Assembly (NCBI GenBank): GCA_002007465.1
Contig: LNAC01000860.1
Coordinates: 7,225 to 71,224, forward strand
DNA length: 64,000 bases
Origin: Ailurus styani
Taxonomy: Eukaryota; Chordata; Mammalia; Carnivora; Ailuridae
Reading direction: 5' to 3'
Under the pieces are notes generated by a model. It was not told where the DNA came from. It worked only from the letters and a program-made list of their open reading frames with translations, and ran no database searches. The position numbers and the translations under genes were made by a program. Positions 57,677-64,000 of this stretch are shown one piece after another; within the stretch, counting starts at the first letter, position 1, and each line of letters starts with the position of its first letter.

Positions 57677-57849
57677 TGTAGAAACCAAATAACATAGCTT
57701 TTGAATACAAATAGCAAAAACTAGCCAAGCTACCAGGAGACATAGATAAATCCACAGTGGAAAGTCTTAATATACATCTCTAAGCAAATGATATAAGAAG
57801 TCAACCAAAAATTAAAAATCAGTATAAATACAAAATATTGAACACAATT

Positions 57850-57930
57850 AATAAAATTAATCAATGCATATGTACATATATGTATATTATGCATATACAT
57901 GTATGTATATGTATACACACACACACATAC
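57850..57930. repeat. AT/TATG/CA microsatellite-like run
   Basis: Alternating ATGTACATATATGTAT units ending in (CA)n at about 57915-57930, inside the old L1. Confidence 0.85.
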
Positions 57931-58000
57931 ACTCAATAACCTTTCAAAGCTCACATGGAGAGTTTACAGAAGTAGGCAATTTTCTTGATCAATATTTTCT

Positions 58001-58198
58001 TTTTTTTTTTTTTAAGATTTTATTTATTTATTTGACAGAGAGAATGAGATTACAAGTAGGCTGAGAGGCAGGCAGAGAGAAGAGGAAACAGGTTCCTTGC
58101 CAAGCAGGGAGCCTGATGCGGGCCTCGATCCCAGGACCCTGAGATCATGACCTGAGCCGAAGGTAGAGGCTCCAACCCACTGAACCACCCAGGCGCCC
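58001..58198 (-). mobile_element. Carnivore tRNA-Lys SINE (mustelid-type)
   Basis: Target-site duplication TTGATCAATATTTTCT / TTGATCAAAATTTTCT at 57985-58000 and 58199-58214. Confidence 0.95.
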
Positions 58199-58516
58199 TT
58201 GATCAAAATTTTCTGACCATAAAGCAATTAAGTTAGAAATCAGAAACAAAAAGATAACCAGAAAATCTCCATATGCTTGGAAATTAAGCAATATATTTCT
58301 TAGCCAAGGAAGAAATAAAAATAGAAAATAGAAAAAATAATTTTTACTAAACTTGAATGATAATGAAAATACCAACACCAAACTGTCTGGCCTGGAGCTA
58401 AAGTTATGCTTATAAGCAACTATAGAGCTTTAAATGCTCTTTAAATGTTTAGAAAACAAAATGATCAAAAGTAAGTAATCCAGTGATCTATCTTAAAGAG
58501 TTAGAAAAAAAATGCT

Positions 58517-58740
58517 GGGCGCCTGGGTGGCTCAGTGGGTTAAAGCCTCTCCCCTCGGCTCAGGTCATTATCTCAGGGTCCTGGGATCAAGGCCCACATC
58601 GGGCTATCTGCTCAGCGGGAAGCCTGCTTCCTCCTCTCTCTCCACCTGCCTGCCTCTCTGCCTACTTGTGATCTCTCTCTCTGTCAAATAAATATATAAA
58701 ATCTTTAAAAAAAAAAAAAAGAAAAAGTCTATTAAAAAAA
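58517..58740 (+). mobile_element. Carnivore tRNA-Lys SINE (mustelid-type)
   Basis: Full length, CTGCCTACTTGTGATCTCTC present, long A-rich tail. Target-site duplication AGAAAAAAAATGCT at 58503-58516 and 58741-58754. Confidence 0.95.
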
Positions 58741-58936
58741 AGAAAAAAAATGCTAAATTAATCCCAAGGAAAGTAAAAGGAAAAAAGGAATAAAAATAAA
58801 AGTCCTAGCAATTAATGAAAAAGAAAACAGGTAGCAGGGAAGATTAACAAAGGCCAATGACAGTTCTTTCTCAAGACCATCATAATTAATAAATTCCATC
58901 AAGAAAGAAAGGAAAACACAATTAACATCAAGCATA

Positions 58937-59107
58937 GAGGTGCTTGTGTGGCTCAGTCTGTTAAGCAGTAACTCTTAATTTTGGCTCAGGTCACGATCTC
59001 AGAGTTGTGAGATCAAGCCCCATGTTGGGTTCCATGCTAGGTATGGAGCCTGCTCAAGATTTTTTCTCTCTCTCTCTCCCGCTGCCCACCTCCCCCTTTA
59101 AAAAAGT
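58937..59107 (+). mobile_element. Carnivore tRNA-Lys SINE, older short-tailed form
   Basis: GAGGTGCTTGTGTGGCTCAG head. Target-site duplication ATCAAGCATA at 58927-58936 and 59108-59117. Confidence 0.9.
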
Positions 59108-60550
59108 ATCAAGCATAAAAAAGTGGACAATGCTACAGATCCTACTGACATTAAAGGTAGGATTTTATTAAATAAAAGATGATTTTATTAACAACTTTAT
59201 ATCAAAAAGTAGAGAATTTAAATGAAATGGCAAACTCCAGAAAAGGACAACTTACAGATGTGAGAAGAAACAGAATGGCTGAACACATCTATATATTTCA
59301 CAAAAATGGAATATTCAATTAAAACCTTTCCTAAAAGAAAACTCCAGGCCCAGATGCTTCACCGGCAAATTCTATTGACTCTTAAAGGAAGTAATGACAC
59401 CAGGCGTACACAAACTCTTCCAGATAATGACAAAGAGAGAACACTCCCACGTGCTGTATGAGCCTAGAATAATCTCTCCGTAAGGAAATTAAGAACAGAA
59501 AATTACAGCTCAAATCTCATTAATGATGATAGCTGCAAAAATCCTAAGCAAAGTAATAGTAAATAAAATATAGCAATATATGAAGAGAGTGTATAGCATG
59601 GCGAAGTCGGGTTTATTCCATAAGTGAAGACTGGCTTAACATTTAAAAACCAAAACAATAATAGACGACATTAGCCAAAAGAAAGGAGAAAAAAATGATC
59701 ACCCCAATGAATGTAGGAAAAAAGTATGACAAAGCTTATATTCACAATAAAAACTCTTAGTAAATTAAGAATAAAAGGGAACTTCTTTAATCTGGTTATT
59801 GGTAATCATTACCAATACCTATAGCAAATATCTTTCTTAGAGTAAAATGCTGCAAATATTTTCTCTGATATCATATAGGAGAAAAGAATATTCACCAACA
59901 CCAATTCTGTTCAACATGGTACTGGAGCAAGTAGCTGGTACAATAAAATAAGAAAACATAAAAAAATGTGCAAGGATTAGAAAATAAGGAAGAAAAAATT
60001 ATCCCTAGATAATACGTTTATGCAATAGGAAACCTAGAATAATAGTCTTCAGATAAAAATTAAGATAGTTACTAAGTTTACCAAAATTTATAGATACAAA
60101 GCCAAGTAGGAAAATTAATTTCACTTCTATATCCTAGTAAAAAACAAATAAAGAATGAAATATGAAAAAAAGATACCATTTAAAATATCTTTAAACTAAT
60201 CAAGTACTTGGGACTATATCTCACAAAAATGTGTCAAACTTCTATACATAAAACTCTAAAGTAATATTGAAATAAATTCAAAGTGACCTAAATAGACAGA
60301 AGACTATATTAGCTTAACATTTTATCAAGATGTCAATTATTTTCCAATTAATGCAATCCTTATAAAGATCTCAATAGTTGTGTGTGCAAGTGTGTGATGT
60401 GTCATGTGTATTAGTGTTGGGTGCTTCATTTCTAAGGAAAATGTGTATCAGACACTCTCCCAAACACCCTGTCAGATTCGCTCTCCCAACAGCCAAATCA
60501 GTTAACACCTGCATTTTCCCTTCAGTGGGAAGTGTTTAAAGTTTTTTTAG

Positions 60551-60746
60551 GGGTGCCAGGGTGGCTCAGTTGTTAAAGGTCTGCCTTCAGCTCAGGCCAT
60601 GATCTTGGGGTCCTGAGATCGAGCCCTGCATCGGGCTCCCTGCTTGGTGGGAAGCTTGCTTCTTCCTCTCCCGCTGCCCCTGCTTGTGTTCCTGCCCTTA
60701 CTGACTCTCTCTCTGTGTCAAATAAATAAGTAAAATCTTATAAAAA
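60551..60746 (+). mobile_element. Carnivore tRNA-Lys SINE, left arm of an inverted pair
   Basis: Head GGGGTGCCAGGGTGGCTCAG, tail TCAAATAAATAAGTAAAATC. Its tail directly meets the tail of the reverse SINE that follows. Confidence 0.93.
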
Positions 60747-60751
60747 ATAAA

Positions 60752-60954
60752 ATTTTTTTTCAAGATTTTATTTATTTATTTGACACAGAGAGAGAGATCA
60801 CAAGTAGGCAGAGAGGCAGCCAGGCAGAGAGAGAGGAGGAAACAGGCTCCCCGCTGAGCAGGGAGCCCGATGCAAGGCTTGATCCCAGGACCCTGAGATC
60901 ATGACCTGAGCTGAAGGCAGAGGCTTTAACCCACTGAGCCACCCAGGCGCCCCT
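60752..60954 (-). mobile_element. Young carnivore tRNA-Lys SINE, right arm of an inverted pair
   Basis: Reverse orientation, mustelid-type body (GAGATCACAAGTAGGCAGAG) and complete head at 60954. The duplicated A/T-rich target (TAAAATTTTTTTT / TAAAAGTTTTTTTT) indicates insertion into or beside the tail of the previous SINE. Confidence 0.93.
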
Positions 60955-61074
60955 AAAAGTTTTTTTTTTTAAAAAGGGAGACACTCACTTAATTTTGTTT
61001 TTTGGTTTCTTTTTTAAGTTTAAGAAACGGATAAAGAAAGTCAAGGCAGTTTGCCAAAAATAATATTCATAATA

Positions 61075-61310
61075 GTCAATATTCTTAAGTAACACATGCC
61101 ATCCACTATTCTGAGCTCTTTATATGCACTAATTCATTTAATTCTTCCAAAAATATTATGAAGTAGGAATCATTATTACTCCCATTCTACAAATGAGGAC
61201 TCTGAGTCATAAAAGTTAAAGAACTGGCACCAAATCACTTACGCCCAGTACAAGTGACAGAATTGGGATCTGAATTCCGAAAGTCAGCTCCAGAGCCCAC
61301 TCTCACTGCT
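61075..61310 (-). mobile_element. MIR SINE
   Basis: Reverse MIR: TATATGCACTAATTCATTTA, CATTCTACAAATGAGGACTC, GAATTGGGATCTGAATTCCG, CCAGAGCCCACTCTCAC. Confidence 0.8.
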
Positions 61311-63069
61311 GTTCTACGGTAGGCACTTTAGAAAATGTAAAAAAGTACATTTTGCTCATTTAATACTCCTGTTTATAATGAGGACTTAGTTCAAAGACAT
61401 TTCACTGTAAATCTTCCAACACTCAAGAACTCACTAGACCTTCTCTCCATTAACATGGAGTATCTTGTGCTGGTTTCCACAGAACACCCAAGGTTTAAAA
61501 AAAAAAAAAACAACCCTTTCTATCTCAAAATCAAATACTTTGTTGAACATTTTCACAACTTCCCTAGTTTCCCTAGCTTGAGAGCTCCCTAAATTCCTAA
61601 GAAAGGAATCCCTGACCTGGACAGTAATGAGACAAATGAGCCAAACCTTTCAATTAGTGAAAAAAAAAAAATTCAATCAATCCCCTTCCTTCATTCAACC
61701 ATTCAGCCTTAGTACCATGTCCTAGGAATATCATTTTCAAAGCTCTAAAGCACTAAACAAAAGTGACTGTGACCACATCCAGTAAACTGGGTTAACAGCT
61801 CCATCCTGTAGTTCCTCCCCCAACTGGGTGTCCCACTAGTTGACCTTTATGTCCATGGAATCTTGATTTTCCTCATTTCCTGAGCTAGGACAAATGAGGT
61901 CTTCTGAGCCTTCTTTCTACCCATGGAAACAGAAATGACTGATCATATAATCCTATAGATTATTCTTTTGTTACGGACCCCACATGATGCTTTCGTTCAC
62001 GAGGCATGGTTTTTACTCTAGCTAGTGAACCTTCTCCTCTACCTAGTGTCTGGCCATCTCTTTGGTCTTTCTGTCTTCATTCTTTGTTCCTTTTGACACA
62101 CCACACCACTCTCAGAATAGACAGAAGGTGAATCACTCTACCACTCCCCATGTCTTCACCATGATTCAAGCTGCACTTAAACTCCTGCTAGTATTTCTCA
62201 GCATCGCTTCCCATCTGGAGTACTCCTTCCAATGAATGTGCCTTCCAAACCTGACTCTGGAATGTCTGCAGGGATGACTTCCCTGTCCTAGGTTTCTCAT
62301 TAGCTCCTCTGTGGAGATTTCTTAACCACTCAAAGATATGCGTGTTGAAGGCAACACTCATAATGAGAGGACATATAAAATATAGCCCCCTTCTGATGCA
62401 TCCAGCCTGCTGTCTGAGGTAACAGAGATGCGCCACGTTCAGTAAATATTTTAGCCTGTTCTAGACATACGTTTGAAATTTGTATAATATTAGAGAAGGT
62501 AATTAGAGAAAGTAGAGAAGAGTAGAAAAAGAAAATTTAGTTTGTTCCATGCAAATGCAATATGACTGGGATCTTCCGGGTCAGTAACTGGAAAGTCTTG
62601 CTCTGCGTTTTATGCAAGCTTACTTATTTACTAGTTGCCAGAAGTTGGGTAAAAGTTTTCCTGGTCCTTCAACACTGAATTACAATGGAATTCCAACAGA
62701 GTTACACAAGCTATCCCACTTGAATGCCCAGAAGGAACTTTAAGGTCACTGTAGTAATGAATGGCCAAAGAATTAATAGGAGTGGAGCCTTATGAGCCTT
62801 CCTTCCTGTGCTGCAGCTGGCCAGAACAGTACTCTGTTCATGGCTGAAAATACGTCTCAGACATGGCCACCACAGCTGTGCCAGGCACAGCTGTCCCCCA
62901 GACGCACTGCAGAGGTGGGGGCCTGTTTAATCACCCTGCCTTCTTCTCTCGTCAGACACATTTCCTAGACCATTATCAATCGCACAACAGCCACATTTGT
63001 CTATTCGAGACCTTCAAGCATGGAGACGGTTTTACCAAACACCATGGCCTTCCTTCCTCAGTCTTGCCC
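61311..63069. other. MCTP2 intron, nothing recognised
   Basis: Unique sequence with A-runs at 61498-61511 and 61660-61670. No exon or repeat identified. Confidence 0.35.
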
Positions 63070-63500
63070 CTGTTCCACATCCTCTTACCCTTCTTGCTGC
63101 CAGAATGTCCCTCATCCAGTTTTTTTCATTGACTTTTTCCACCCACTCAGGGCCCTGTATGAGCTGCCTCACCTTCAGTGGGCTACCATCCGCTGTCACA
63201 CAGACATACTAAATGCCGTACATCTCCCTAGATCTAGCACAGTCTTGGGGTTTGAACCTTTGCACAGTCTCCCACCAGCTGAAGTCCCCATTCATTAACT
63301 CTTATCTCAGCTATCTCTTCCTGTTATCAGACTTGCTGACAAGATGTCCCTTCTTCAGAAGTGCCCCCTGTCTGTCTTTCTCTCTCCTCCATCCCTTTCT
63401 GGGCTGGTCAGACCTCCTCTGCCACCCTGTCTTACCTCTCCCTCTCATCAATGCAACTGAATTCTATTACTGTTCTCCCTCACTGGAAAATCAATCCTTA
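63070..63500 (+). mobile_element. Possible L2 fragment
   Basis: C/T-rich phrases (TTGCTGCCAGAATGTCCCTC, GTTTGAACCTTTGCACAGTC, GACAAGATGTCCCTTCTTC) resemble the coding end of L2 elements. Overlapping frames of 70-100 codons are by-products of its pyrimidine bias. Uncertain. Confidence 0.4.
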
Positions 63501-63514
63501 GAGGAAAATGGCAT

Positions 63515-63745
63515 TCTAGTGTAGTAGTGAGGGCACATTCAAATCTAAGCCTCTTTGCTTACCAGTTCTGTGACCTTGAGCTACAGAGTTAATCACTCTA
63601 TGATTCCATTTTCTCATCTGTAAAATGGATATACTAACAATCCTTAATCCAGAGGCTTGTTGGACTCATTTAATCTGATTCCCGTCAGCAGCTTCTTAAA
63701 GAAATTACTATGTGTAAAGAGTTTACAATAGCGTCTGGCTGGCAC
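63515..63745 (+). mobile_element. MIR SINE
   Basis: Sense MIR: ACCAGTTCTGTGACCTTGAG, CATTTTCTCATCTGTAAAATG, GATATACTAACAATCC, GCGTCTGGCTGGCACATGAC. Confidence 0.8.
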
Positions 63746-64000
63746 ATGACATGAGCTGATGCTGCTATTATTGTGGTTTTATGGAATATTTCTCATTCTT
63801 AAACGAGGTCAGTGCCTGACACTCAGATTGAGAATTAATGAGTGAATGGAGAAAGAAGTATAACGCCCTCCTCATCATTTGACTAGTTCCTGTTGTCACG
63901 TACGTTTTTGTTAAACAATTTTGAGGGTAACTTCAGAAATCATTTGTCAATTTATATGAAATCTAGGTAGACATCAATACACGTAAGCAAAAATTCTCCT

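Larger units (their letters stand above)
56960..60370 (+). mobile_element. Old L1 (L1M-type), antisense in MCTP2 intron, split by four SINEs
   Basis: A-rich, heavily diverged L1 ORF1/ORF2 sequence. 57190-57260 reads like the endonuclease start (AATGTATTAGTAAGCACATT, AATTTGAATGGACTAC). 59340-59380 reads like the reverse-transcriptase start (CCAGGCCCAGATGCTTCACC). 59600-59650 (GGTTTATTCCATAAGTGAAG) and 59905-59935 (TTCTGTTCAACATGGTACTGG) follow the order of the domain. SINEs at 57490, 58001, 58517 and 58937 split it. No usable reading frame. Confidence 0.8.
44440..64000 (-). other. MCTP2: MCTP2 gene, 3' part (last three coding exons, introns, 3' UTR)
   Basis: MCTP2 encodes an endoplasmic-reticulum membrane protein with C2 domains facing the cytosol and two C-terminal transmembrane segments; the family acts in calcium/lipid-dependent membrane processes including lipid-droplet formation. 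Only the C-terminal coding part is in the window: exons of 110, 98 and 69 coding bases, separated by introns of 6019 and 2196 bp. The exon before 53732 was not found up to 64000, so the intron exceeds 10 kb. MCTP1 is excluded because its C-terminal tail differs (VQYQELKPD and ending NNLG in MCTP1; VQYAELKL and ending KKRSAL here). The right end is open. Confidence 0.9.
53733..64000 (-). other. MCTP2 upstream intron (incomplete)
   Basis: At least 10.3 kb, running off the right edge. Contents are listed separately: SINEs, MIRs, L1 and L2 pieces. I searched for an exon matching the MCTP2 linker between membrane segments and found none. Confidence 0.75.

Noticed and set aside
28617..60984. A recurring peptide family (GAWVAQWVK...GSGHDLRVLGS..., and APGWLSGLKPLLSAQVMISG...) seen in many open frames
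   Set aside because: All are frames through copies of the tRNA-Lys SINE head; the similarity is that of the repeat, not of a protein family.
63533..63600. TTACCAGTTCTGTGACC as a possible splice donor of an upstream MCTP2 exon on the minus strand
   Set aside because: The phrase is the conserved core of a MIR, and no MCTP2 linker-like reading lies beside it.
1..64000. CRISPR arrays, operons, riboswitches, phage or plasmid features
   Set aside because: Regularly repeated sequences here are microsatellites or dispersed SINEs; the DNA is a mammalian nuclear sequence.

Overview
Mammalian nuclear DNA from a carnivoran, most likely a caniform and best fitted by a mustelid (mink, ferret or otter type). 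The evidence is about 25 copies of the tRNA-Lys-derived carnivore SINE on both strands. The youngest copies carry a 3' body and tail (CTGCCTACTTGTGATCTCT, then CAAATAAATAAA repeats and an A-tail) that I associate with mustelids. There are also caniform-type L1 elements, ancient mammalian repeats (MIR, L2, MER5A, MaLR and ERVL LTRs) and intron-exon structure. Nothing prokaryotic is present.

The only protein-coding gene I can support is MCTP2 (multiple C2 and transmembrane domain protein 2), on the minus strand. Its last three coding exons are at 53623-53732, 47506-47603 and 45241-45309. Splice sites are canonical, the phases agree (2, then 1, then 0), and the joined reading runs from the second transmembrane segment to the natural stop codon. 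The 3' UTR runs toward lower coordinates, perhaps to about 44.45 kb. Everything from 53.7 kb to the right edge is intron upstream of these exons; the C2-domain exons lie outside the window.

Region by region. 1-4 kb: stacked L1 fragments. 4-8.5 kb: an LTR fragment, L2, a long C/T tract, MIR and a SINE. 8.5-16.3 kb: a decayed L1 (5' UTR, ORF1, ORF2) joined tail-to-tail to the CpG-rich 5' UTR of a second, apparently younger L1 in reverse orientation. 16.6-17.6 kb: what looks like a dead hAT transposase. 17.8-18.7 kb: one LTR nested in another. 18.7-32.3 kb: mostly unique intergenic sequence with scattered old repeats and two stretches worth testing as conserved regulatory DNA. 32.3-35.5 kb: a dense pile of SINEs in and around an LTR and a MER5A. 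35.5-44.4 kb: unique sequence, an antisense old L1 and an L2. 44.4-64 kb: the 3' part of MCTP2, with its upstream intron holding an old antisense L1 split by four SINEs.

Known synteny (mammalian MCTP2 next to the gene desert that leads to NR2F2) suggests that 1-44 kb is the start of that desert. That is inference. I found no undescribed system; the interest lies in the architecture of the mobile elements and in candidate regulatory sequence.
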